The translations under genes were made by a program, and so were the position numbers. A stretch of DNA of 64,000 nucleotides, taken from positions 248,001 to 312,000 of the forward strand of contig WFMF01000003.1 of the NCBI GenBank assembly GCA_011033025.1, written 5' to 3'. This DNA is from Beroe forskalii. Taxonomy: Eukaryota; Ctenophora; Nuda; Beroida; Beroidae. Numbering within the stretch: the stretch's first letter is position 1; the number at the start of each line of letters is the position of its first letter. The notes beneath the pieces were generated by a model. That model saw nothing but the letters and a program-made list of their open reading frames with translations. It had not been told where the DNA came from and did not search any database. Of this stretch, positions 11,094-20,932 are shown piece after piece.

Positions 11094-13229
11094 GTAAGAC
11101 TTATTTTTTCACAAGCGACCTCAACCTGAACAGAAACTGCGACCATTACTCCTCAGAATTGATTGTTAAATTTGAGGGCTCTTGTCATATAGGGTACAGC
11201 GCATCTCCAAAAAGCGCATCTTACCAATCAAAAAATACTGCATCAAAAGATACTGAATAAAGTTCTGAAAATTGGTTCAATTAAGTCAACTTACTTGTGA
11301 ATACATAAGTCCACATAATCTTAAAACATAAGCTTAATAAATATGCTTACGCCAGCGGCTAGACCTAAATTGAATGTTTCGGAGAATTCAAAAGTTTAAA
11401 CGGTCAAGTTTGTCCCTGCGCAGTCGGAATGAATTAAAAGATGAAGGCTCGGATCATGAAATACGCTCCGTTGTTGAGTTATTTATAAAATAAATAAGAG
11501 CAAAAGCTCTATTAACTCTGTTTATATATATACCTTGGCCAGGTCAATAACAATCATATAAGTGGTGGACGAGTAGTAGGATTAAAGTACATGTGAAATC
11601 AGGTGAAATCTCTGTCTGTGGGAAGGACAGAACATGAGTGCTGCTTCCTGGTCACGGATAAGAAGCGCTTTGAGCTCTCCAATTCCCCATTCTAAGCCCT
11701 GATAATGACGTCACTTTCAAGAGCTTCTTGTTTGGTGCGCTAAGTGAACTCGGCACTGTGAAGATGAGTAATTGTGCGGACGATCAGAGACTGGTACGTG
11801 CCGGTGATATAGAGCAGTCTAGTGCCTTCTTTTTTGAGCGTGTATAAGCAGCCATCATCCACCGCAATTACTCTATTAAAATCAACTTTACTGACTTATA
11901 TTGAAGGGCAATGGAGTGCTTCTTGGTCATGGATGGGTCATGATTTGCTGTAAAGGAGCTCATACTTTAATCCAACAATTGAAGAGAATGCCAGGAATTA
12001 TGAAATTTTACAAACCCTAGACAAAAGAGAAACAGAACCGTCTGGAACTGGTTCTATGGAAGTATTGAGCGGCTGAGTGTTCATGAGAAGCTGTATAACA
12101 ACAATATTCCCCTGATGGAGGAGGAGGGTTAGCGGCGTCATTATACCGCGCGCGCGAAAATAGGCGGTTATTTTAAACAATTTGACAGCGCGCACAATGT
12201 AAATGACGTCATTACGACCGCCTATTTATCCTGAACGCACATTATCAGAGGAATGAGTTATATTCCACCATCTGCTGCTCAGGAGTGCAGTGCTCCAGGA
12301 GTATCTCTCTCAGGAATCTTGCCTGTAAATTCATTATCCTGGTCCTCAATAACTATAGCTCATGATAGATCAGCCAATGTCTACCCATGTGTAATGGCGC
12401 ATCTTAACTGCTCTACATGAGGAGTATTTTCGGTAAACCGACAATTATAGCTTGTTATAACGACCGTCCGATATCGAGCGGTGAATTTAAGATCCCTACC
12501 GATATCTGACTAACACAAATAATCAGTATTCTACTATGTACGAATCTATAGTAATCGAGTAATTGATTTCGTTCCAGGCACAATAAATGAAAACATTGTC
12601 CATGAAACATGATACAGGTAGCCATGTGCGATAAGGTCGGTTTGTCTCGCCTAACCGGCGCAGGACACGGCGTACGATTTTTTTGAAAATTCACCTGACG
12701 ACATTTGACCCTATATCGGTACCTATATCGGCACCTTATGTGTTTGTCGGTATGTGCTGGCCAGTGGCCACTTAATCTAACTCTCACGAGGCTTAATCTC
12801 TTGAGGAAAAGTCCGTTCTCCGGCAGGGGGATTGCTAAAGTATCATTTGAAAATATATTGGATGATATTAAATTCTAAATAACTTTTTGTTGATTTAGAA
12901 TTTAATCTTCTTCATATTCAAAATAATGCCCATCTTCAGGCGCAATAAACTCTGTTGATGTGAAGTCTGGGCTGGGAGTCAATGCTCTGAACAGGTACAT
13001 ATCATCAAATACTGACAAAAATGCAAAGCAAATATCTAGATATATCAACCCTAACAGAGATTGAGAATTACAGCGTAAAGGATAATTTGATGAACTTTTT
13101 GCCTCGTAAATATATCAAAACGGCAATTACGCCACTGTGGCGCTAATGCCAAGTTAAAGTAGCCCTAATGCCAAGTTACTGTGGCGCTACAGCCAAGTTA
13201 CGCTTACAGTAGCGCTAAGTTACGGTGTC
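11094..13229. other. Probable intron with no recognised exon
   Basis: No clear coding exon. A possible mini first exon (MSNCADDQRL before GTACGT, near 11764) is too short to trust. At about 13129-13225 the sequence contains a degenerate repeat of GTGGCGCTAATGCCAAGTTA type that leads into the palindromic MITE at 13230. Confidence 0.4.
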
Positions 13230-13351
13230 GTGTCGAACTCCTACGTGCACGGCTTTTCCATGCGCGCGGCGTAATCGTGCGCGGGTCAATGGCAGGCAGT
13301 GAGACGACGAGACGTGCGCATGAAAAAGCCGCGCACTTAGGAGTTCGACAC
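13230..13351. mobile_element. Short palindromic MITE
   Basis: A 122-bp inverted repeat: GTGTCGAACTCCTA at the left returns as TAGGAGTTCGACAC at the right, and the arms continue as GTGCRCGGCTTTTYCATGCGC. It would fold into a strong hairpin. There is no coding capacity. It sits within a GCCAAGTTACTGTGGCGCT-type repeat patch. Confidence 0.65.
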
Positions 13352-13664
13352 GTCCCTGTTACAGAAGCGCCAATGTAGGGAACTTTGACTTCGCAAAAGC
13401 GTGGTTTTGGCATTGTAGTGACTGTTGTATATTATGCCTCTACTCATACTTCAATTTTATCCCTTTCGCCAATAATCGATAAATTTAACCAGGATCCTAT
13501 CGTTGGCATTTATTAAAATAAGTTCCAAACCTTCTACTTGGATAGTGACTGTTTCTTACTTAGAGTTTATGTCCAGTTTCGATATTTTTTGTCGCCACAA
13601 TTGCCCAATTGTGCCTCAATGTTATGAATATTGAATAAATCTCTTCTATAAACTATGATGGCAG

Positions 13665-13779
13665 GAAAAGAAGTAAAGGAAAAGACCAGAGAAAGCCTCA
13701 TTGTTGCTCTAAATCACCATCAAATGGATCAAATTGTGATTTTGACAAGGAAGACTTTACTGCAAGATGCAAATTCAAG
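13665..13779 (+). CDS. Candidate exon of coiled-coil-like protein gene
   Basis: Bounded by GATGGCAG| and TTCAAG|GTAACG. Two frames are open. One (GKEVKEKTRESLIVALNHHQ…) follows in phase from the exon at 10964 and could join the 14813 acceptor. The other (KRSKGKDQRKPHCCSKSPSN…DFTARCKFK) joins in phase 0 to the 14829 acceptor. Sequence alone does not decide between them; RNA evidence would. Confidence 0.4.
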
Positions 13780-14828
13780 GTAACGTACAAGTAAAGAAGT
13801 AAAACGAACGAATATTCCTTGAACTCTAGTAACTAAAGCTAAGCAACTTAATAGGGCAATTTCCTTGCGAGATGTAGCGGGTAGCCATTTTGAAGGTTCC
13901 TTTATTTACATATCACGATTTCAACTGTCACAGGTAGCTTCTGGTGCGAGCACTAAGCGCTAGGTGCGCTTTAGGGCTCTATCATTGCTCTATCATAGCT
14001 GTAACCCACTGCAGGTCGAACTCCTTTCTAAACGCTATCCTTCAGTATAACAAGTGGTATATCCGTATTGCGCGCAGAATCAATGTAGATAAATGGTGCA
14101 CAAGAACAAATACTGATTACTGCCCACCCAGATAATGCACGCTGGGCTTATGGAATATACGAATATACCCATAATTGGTTGGTATTCAACGGAGAACAGG
14201 GCAGCAGGGAAGGTTCTGAACCCGTGACTACCTGAACCTTCGTTGCACAATGCGCTCTGGTTCCGCACATAATAAGGAAATGGCCAGGTTGGAGGTCAGA
14301 ATATCCGGACAGCTGTCATATTATTCTCGTAATGAATACATACTCAAAGCACAGGCTCCTTATATTAATAGAAGTGGGGGAACTTTAAACTTTTAATAGC
14401 CCCTTTACGTAACCACAGAGCCTGAATCTGACCGAGTGAATTAAATTGCTCGGTATGTTGACCTCGCTAATTATAAGATTTGCAGTCATTCATCATTGTC
14501 ATATCGAAGATCATATTATTGTCATGAACTATAATTTGTTTTCAGCTTTCAAACCGTATCAATACATGCCAAATCAAACAGGCATACAGCCCTTCAATGA
14601 GATGGGTTTGCTAGTTCCAAATTATCTTGGCAACAAATTAAATTGCCTGATAATATAAAATTAAAAGGAGGAGTAAAGAAATTAAACTGTTCACAAGGTG
14701 TCACGCAGACTTTTTTCACCAAACCGCAGCAGATAAAATCAAGCTAAGCCCACTTGACCACTTAAGCCCATCCAAGAAATGTGTCAATTATTCCTGTCAG
14801 ACTGTACCTCAGTAGTGAGTACTTCCAG
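13780..14828. other. Probable intron
   Basis: AT-rich, with only short frames and no recognised domain or repeat. Confidence 0.35.
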
Positions 14829-15080
14829 GACTATAATGAAAATTATCCGATGCATTGCCACCAGGATACCAAAGAATTCGCGATGATGCGGATGTTGCGG
14901 TCGGCGGAGTTGTACCTACAGAGGAAGAAGCGTCAAGTGATCAGCAGGAGAGTGCACCAGATTGAGGAGGAGTTGGGAGGGTTTGCTGAAACTATTGCGG
15001 AGGAGGAGGAGGAGGAGGGGAGTAGTGTTACAACCGCCGAGTACCATGCCCTCACGGCACGACACAAACTCCTGCCTAAG
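14829..15080 (+). CDS. Exon of coiled-coil-like protein gene (glutamate-rich)
   Basis: Acceptor GTACTTCCAG|GAC (alternative TACCTCAG|T at 14813) and donor CCTAAG|GTATTT, phase 0 at both ends with the first choice. It encodes DYNENYPMHCHQDTKEFAMM followed by a long basic/amphipathic helix (LYLQRKKRQVISRRVHQIEE) and an acidic run of eight consecutive glutamates. Length, composition and splice sites support a real coding exon. I do not recognise the family; the pattern suggests an intracellular scaffold or cytoskeletal coiled coil. Confidence 0.65.
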
Positions 15081-15315
15081 GTATTTTCATCTACAAACTA
15101 GTGCAGTACGGAAGTGCTTATCGTGATAAGCAATTAACCCTGTGTCAATTGTTAGTAATAGCAGGAAATGCAAGTGTATGCGCGGCAAATGAAGCTATAT
15201 TGGCATGAACAGAAAAGTGATTGCACTGAATTTAGTGAATACATCCCTCGGGAAGTATCCCAAACTGGGCCGATTGGCACGTGTCAATGTCTTTTTAAGT
15301 TTTAAATTACTCCAG

Positions 15316-15453
15316 GATCTACGAGAGCGAAGCAAGTGCAAAGGTCTGATAAGGAAGCTCGAGCAAAAGAAGTACCTGGCACGAAGACGGATTTCTGTCG
15401 GGAAGCAGCAAAGCGATGTGTTGCTCAGAGAAACCAGGAAAAGGGAAATTCAG
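15316..15453 (+). CDS. Exon of coiled-coil-like protein gene (basic helix)
   Basis: A 138-bp exon (TTACTCCAG| … ATTCAG|GTACTT), phase 0-0, directly continuing the previous exon's frame. The peptide (DLRERSKCKGLIRKLEQKKY…LRETRKREIQ) is arginine/lysine-rich and predicted to be helical. Confidence 0.65.
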
Positions 15454-15646
15454 GTACTTTATATCGTACATATTCCATGCATGTTCCTGACTCACTGTTC
15501 TTAGTGACTTAGTGCGTACTGGTGTGTCTAATTTCTAGTTGTCAAGTTTGTTTATAAGGAAAACCGTCATAAAATGACGGTTATTATTATGGTGTAAACA
15601 GTTAAGTGGCGTGAAGGTGCGAGGGTTCAAAGTGGCATATTTGCAG

Positions 15647-15725
15647 ACAACAAGAATAAGAAGAAGAGAGTTAGCTATCCAGAATGCTAAGGAGAACATT
15701 GCGAAAGACGTTGTACATGACCCAG
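15647..15725 (+). CDS. Exon of coiled-coil-like protein gene
   Basis: A 79-bp exon with TATTTGCAG| acceptor and CCCAG|GTAAGT donor, starting phase 0 and ending phase 1. It encodes TTRIRRRELAIQNAKENIAK and DVVHDP. It was too short to be listed as an independent frame but fits in phase with both neighbours. Confidence 0.6.
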
Positions 15726-16118
15726 GTAAGTGTACATAGAGTGAGCAACTTTGTTGCTAAATCGTTGCTTTTCATCCTCCCTTACAGCTCAGTTCTCAGT
15801 TCTCACACCTTGCTTTCCTATAAGGAGTTGGGCATTGTTCAAAAATACAATAGCATCGCATAAATTCGCATAAGTACTGTATGATATAATCGAGATGGGT
15901 ATGTTATCTCCGGCTATCTTCGATGGATAAATGTAGCATTTGAACATGGTGAGTGTGACAGTAATCAGTAATGTCAAAAAACCGTTTCATCATGCTGTCA
16001 AAAATACTCGGTTTATGCGTTAATCGCTCTTGCGTGTTTTGGTACACCATGCCAAGACTGTTCCATCATTCCATCAAGTGTTACTATTTGAATTCTTTCC
16101 CAAACTCCAATTTTCCAG

Positions 16119-16228
16119 GTCGATCAGAGTATTCCGCTCATGCCGAGGATTTGAGAAGGTTGGAATCGAGTGTACGAGAGTTAGCATTGTCTGATTCAGA
16201 TAACCCTAGATGCGATATGTTTTCAGAG
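16119..16228 (+). CDS. Exon of coiled-coil-like protein gene
   Basis: A 110-bp exon (ATTTTCCAG| … TCAGAG|GTAGCT), phase 1 to 0. It encodes SEYSAHAEDLRRLESSVREL followed by ALSDSDNP, a heptad-like helix with a serine/aspartate patch of possible phosphosites. Confidence 0.65.
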
Positions 16229-16399
16229 GTAGCTAACTGATAAAATTATAAGTCATTAATTAAGTCAATTCTGAATTGAAGCAAGCAACAAGTCCTGAAG
16301 AATCTCCATCTTCGTCAATTCTCTTCAGGGAGCTAATTCTATAATAGGTATTTCAATTTGTAAGCATTTCATTTATTCATTTTCTTATATCCTTTTCAG

Positions 16400-16463
16400 G
16401 TAACTTTGACAAAAGAAGATGCTCGACTTAAAAGATGTTTAAGTGAAAGCGACATTAATTCAG
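16400..16463 (+). CDS. Exon of coiled-coil-like protein gene
   Basis: A 64-bp exon (CCTTTTCAG| … AATTCAG|GTAAAG), phase 0 to 1, encoding VTLTKEDARLKRCLSESDIN. Found from splice signals and phase continuity rather than length. Confidence 0.55.
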
Positions 16464-16585
16464 GTAAAGCATTTTGATTTGACCAACCTTTCTCCTTTCA
16501 TGATATACCTCGAAAATCATCGGAATTATTTCTTTTTTATGAAAATTCAACTTAGAATTTCATCGAATAATAAACTTCTGTTCAG

Positions 16586-16695
16586 CACCGGAGTTCAATC
16601 AATGTTTGGCTGGTTCGCGTAGGAGATGCCAAACCTTATGCAGTATGCAGTATTCCCAAGTGAGGAGCTTACCTGAATTAAGGTACTCTAACTGA
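16586..16695 (+). CDS. Probable last exon of coiled-coil-like protein gene
   Basis: Acceptor TTCTGTTCAG| in phase with the previous exon. It encodes PEFNQCLAGSRRRCQTLCSM and ends QVRSLPELRYSN with a TGA at 16693-16695. A donor-like AAG|GTACTC at 16683 could instead continue the gene, but a terminal exon is the simpler reading because transposon sequence begins 290 bp downstream. Confidence 0.5.
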
Positions 16696-16985
16696 TTACC
16701 CGCTGCAATGTTGTAGCTTTGTATTTTACGACCTGACCCCATAGTTTGAGAAATTGAAAATTTTACGCTTATCCATTGTAAGAGACATCTAGCACCACTT
16801 TAAAATCTATACCAAGGTGATCTTATTTACATGCTTCATTCTGGCCGATCACTCTGAGAGCCATATCTGTCTCCCGGCCAAAATGTGCTGAAAACACCAA
16901 ATAGAATAACCAACTTTTCGGGCGCTTGGATTTGTCCATTTTTCCGAAATTTTCTATATGGTGTCTTCAGCACATTTGGCTAGAA

Positions 16986-18606
16986 AGGCTCCCCAACAGA
17001 GTCCGGACTGCATGAGTCACCAAATAGCTCGCCTTTGCTAGTTAAATGACTGCACGCCATAGCAAGTGGATTTTGGCATAATTACATTATTGCAGGACTT
17101 ACTTTTAAATGATGCATGCTTTCCATAAGGCATATTGAATAAAGCATGCATAAGGAAGCCAAAAGCTCGCAAAAAAGTTGAGCAGTTCTTTTTAGTGGAA
17201 GGTCTTTTACAAATGACTATATTCATACCTTTGACATGTAAAGCAAACGCAACAGAGTAACAGACGCATGTTTTTGTTATGGAGTAGTTGCCATATGGCC
17301 ACGCCAACTCCACCCCAATGCAAGAGGAAGTAACACATGCATGCCTTGCATGCTTTTTCTTCTGTATGCGCAGGCCTAAAATATCGTATGCATGCTTTTT
17401 GTGGTATCATTCACATGTATATCTGCGATCCGGTACAACAGATGCATGCTTTTTGATATGAGGGAGTAAACACGAAGTTAAGCGCTTACTCCACTCCTAT
17501 GCCGGACGCTATAATACGTGCATACTTTCTCTTTGCGACCCTTCATAACATACGCATGCTTTTTTCTTATGGATTAGATGTCACGAAATCATTCTGACTC
17601 ATTGCATTCGTATAATGCAAGACGAAGTATCACATGCATGCCTTTTCTAAGTGTATAATATATGCAGGCCTCAGTTATCGTACTATCGTATGCAATCCCT
17701 GCAGGCTAAGGTTTCTGCATGCATGCTTCCGATTAACAGGGGACGACACTTAATTTGATCACCTAAAGTTAAGTATATAATTCTATATAATATGTGTGTA
17801 ACTGTGTAAGTACATCCACACCATACACTCACACTCAGCCAGCTGATCTACCCCTGTTCTGAAATTTATTTCAATCTCCAGAACGAGAAAATATAAAAGA
17901 GTTATTGCTTTATAGCTTTATAATAGGTAAGTACTTGATATCGAACCTTGAATTTAGCTTGTCAGCCACTATCTCCAGTCTCCATCCTCATTATTGATTA
18001 TGGAGGAAATATTTGTTTTGTATACACTACAACTCAATGAGCTAATGAGTATGATGAAACTCGGATCAGACCAAACTGAGCGACCCCCGTGCCCGGGCCC
18101 CCGGGACCAAGCAAGCAAGGTTCAGATTCGGATTATAGAGCTTGACAAAGCCTACCATGTACCGCCCCGCTTCCGCAGACAGGACATTAATTTTTATCTA
18201 GGTAGGTACAATGCACAGTACAAAGATGCAGTGATTCGATCAAAGGATGAACACGGCTCTGTGTCTTTAAATTTCATATTTGTTTACCTATAGTTACACT
18301 TTAATCAGGTAAATGTACACAACAAAAACTAAATCAGACAGTCACTCACTCAGGGAGGTCGCTGTACTAACATGCTATCGGGCTATGAGTATGAACACCA
18401 TACACTCACAATCAGATTTACCCCTGTTGTGTACCTAATTTATTCCAATCTCCAGTACGTGTAGATAAATATTATAGGAAGGTACTTATTGAACCTTGAA
18501 TTTACCTTGAAAAGTTAAAAGCTGATAGGCCTCTGTCCTTACCCTACGTACCAAATAGGCATAAGAAATTTGGGCCAAAAGCAATGTTGACCAAAATCTT
18601 TGAAAC
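16986..18606 (+). repeat. Left arm of inverted-repeat element, copy 1
   Basis: Begins AGGCTCCCCAACAGAG, then a subterminal series of about a dozen imperfect units built on GCATGC (for example AAAAGCATGCATCTGTTGTA in the other orientation). It is shared inverted with 25197-26463 as far as 18362, and shared directly with 32007-33788 over its whole length. A conserved frame at 17994-18293 (…RIIELDKAYHVPPRFRRQDI…) recurs in the direct copy, but indels in a run of C/G break its 5' half between copies. Confidence 0.7.
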
Positions 18607-18847
18607 CCCTCCAAAAATAAGCGGGTTACTGTAAAAAGTTACAAAAATTAAGTTGGTCCGTCCCTCCCCTAAAAAACGAAGAGTGAGAACATAGTCTAGC
18701 GAGAAAATAGATAAGATTATTCCAAAATAAATCATATTATAACAATATAGATTAAATAGGTTGCACTGATAACAAAAAATGATAAAATGTGCATTGTGCT
18801 TGGAAAAGGAAATGTACAGGAAAAATATTGGACCTAAGATAACTTTA

Positions 18848-19057
18848 GAAGAGTGGGCGACATCTCATCTCACGACATTTCATCTCAGGACACTTCATCT
18901 CTGTGTCCAGACCCTAACCATAACCCTAACCCTGACCCTAACCCAAACCCTAACCGTGACCCTAACTCAGATCCTAACCTTAGTGTAGAGCTGACTTATT
19001 GCGAGATAAAGTGTCCTGAGATGAAGTGTCGTGAGATGAAATGTCCATTCCCCCTTC
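18848..19057. mobile_element. MITE with telomere-like core, copy 1
   Basis: An inverted-repeat element whose arms are repeats of CATTTCATCTCACGACA and whose centre is a degenerate CCCTAA array (about 18906-18985). Related elements are at 52597-52762 and 54261-54491. The telomere-like array is therefore part of a dispersed element rather than a chromosome end. Confidence 0.6.
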
Positions 19058-19119
19058 AGAAGGTTGATCCGTACATGATATCATATACAGCATAAGTCAG
19101 CATATTGTACCTACACGTG

Positions 19120-19185
19120 TAGCTTAGGTAAACAAAGTAATGTGAACACGGTACCGTGTACACATTACTTTGTTTGCCTACGCTT
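19120..19185. repeat. Near-perfect hairpin
   Basis: Arms TAGGTAAACAAAGTAATGTG and its complement flank the palindrome CACGGTACCGTG. No coding content; probably a MITE remnant. Confidence 0.6.
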
Positions 19186-19233
19186 AAGGCAAAACGCAAA
19201 CACCTGATACATGCCCGACGCCCGTTGTGTATT

Positions 19234-19358
19234 ATCAAATTGGTAACCTGATGAAATTTTGGAATTTCGGCCATTTTATGCAAATTTAAACAACCTATGA
19301 TAGCTTGTGACAATTTGTAAAAAATGACCGAAAAATTTGATCAGGTTACCAATTTGAT
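19234..19358. mobile_element. 125-bp MITE
   Basis: Terminal inverted repeats ATCAAATTGGTAACCTGAT and ATCAGGTTACCAATTTGAT, with weaker pairing (TTTCGGYCATTTT) further in. No coding capacity. Confidence 0.65.
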
Positions 19359-19504
19359 TATTTTTTTAAGGAATTTAGAATAAATTTTACTTCTCAGAGG
19401 CTCAAGCCATTTTTGGTCAAAAAGAAATTTACGTACCTATGTGTATATTTTTGAGATACTTTTTTGTACATAATTATTTTTGTACTGTATACTTATTTTT
19501 GAGT

Positions 19505-20013
19505 TTTTGGACCTATCTAATTTTGGACAAAAATAACTCCGAACCAGCCTGGTTAAAAAAGGGCCGGTTAAAGAGGGGCTGATTGAATTAAAGGCCAATT
19601 AATTAAGGTCTGACAAAACTTATTACTTGGCTAATTATGTACAGTTAAATTCATTTGACCGTCATTTTCATTTGACACAGATAATGACCTAAATAATGAT
19701 AATATAAAATATCATTATAATTCATTTGTCCGTCATTGTAGAATACAGATAATGACCTAAATAATGATATTAAAGACCAGTATTAGCGGTATTAGACCAG
19801 TTTTTGATGCAATTTTCTTAGTATAATTTCGTTTTCGAGGCTATTTTTGAGCAAAAATTTCTTGGTTTGGCAACTGCTTGAAATTTTTTGTCTTAGAATC
19901 TTAAAAGCTTAAAGGTCGGTTAAAATGGTTCAAAAATGATTCAATTTTTGTCCATAGGGCCGGTTTGAAAGGGCAAGTTTAAAAAAGAGCTGGCTAAATA
20001 GAGGCCAATAAGG
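19505..20013. mobile_element. GGCCGGTT-rich MITE, degraded copy
   Basis: Contains repeated GGGCCGGTTAAA motifs near both ends and ends GGCCAATAAGG, like the complete copy at 35180-35605. The left end is degraded. It is followed by a small TTTCTGTACATACTTA tandem repeat at 20030-20085. Confidence 0.55.
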
Positions 20014-20415
20014 CATATATTTTTGTACATACTTATTTCTGTACATACTTATTTCTGTACATACCTATTTTTGTACATACCTTTTCAAATTTACTGGGTA
20101 AAACTGTACAGTGCACATAAAATTCACAAAAATTACGCTGCCCCCCCCTTCTTATCAAAGTACTAATAATAGGAGGCGAAGCCGACTACCATGATTAGTA
20201 CACTGATTTGCACGAGGAGTCAGCCGTAAGCAAATTGTAGTGCACGATTACCACTTTTGTGGCGTTACTATACTGTCTTACTGTATCGCACTGCACAACC
20301 CTAGTGGTTTTAGTATTCTTTTTGCACGAGTAATATTTTCATGGGTACTTGAGTTGTCAACCTACTAGAGATATTAATAGAAATAACCTAATGTACCTAA
20401 CTGTCTGATCGGGAA

Positions 20416-20813
20416 TACCTTATTGGACATGAATATCATCAAAATTTCCAATTATCGATCAAAAAATCGAAATTTTTGGCTTGATTTTTCCATTTTCCTA
20501 ACGATTTGAATAATACTTGAAGATCTTTCTATATTGAATAATTGAAGATTTTTCAATATTTCTCGTTAATTCATGATAGGTAATTTCCATATCGTAGTTA
20601 CTAAAGATGAAAAAGAAGAATAATTTCATGAATAATTTCATTATTTGTGCATTTACATAGATGGAGCCCGAAAATTTGCATTTTACCCTATAAATTTTAG
20701 GATGAAATATTGGGCTTAATTTTCACTGACCTGAAAATCACCGATATTACATTTACAGTGGTATTACAGGCATTATTTTCGCGGACAATAACAATAATCA
20801 AGTCCGATAAGGT
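20416..20813. mobile_element. MITE with TACCTTATYGGAC termini, copy 1
   Basis: Inverted ends TACCTTATTGGAC and GTCCGATAAGGTA enclose AT-rich non-coding DNA. The same ends bound 35850-36510, and the GGCCGGTT MITEs begin with the related TACCTTATTGG, suggesting one transposase mobilises all of them. Confidence 0.65.
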
Positions 20814-20932
20814 ATTCAACAATCAAAAGTATTCAAAACACTATAATAATTCACTGTAAATGCCGATTTAGAGCATTAGGGATCACCACTCATAACCTGC
20901 ATGGATCCAAGAGCAAAAGACTAGAATAAGCT

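Noticed and set aside
17000-17745. CRISPR array from regularly recurring GCATGC motifs
   Set aside because: Repeats are short and variable, spacing is irregular, the sequence is eukaryotic and no cas genes are present.
17994-18293. 99-codon frame in the inverted-repeat arm as a gene
   Set aside because: Conserved in part among the four arms, but small indels break it and its 5' half differs; more likely non-coding repeat or an exon relic.
18904-18985. True telomere or chromosome end
   Set aside because: The CCCTAA array is short, degenerate and enclosed by inverted arms of a dispersed MITE; genes lie on both sides.
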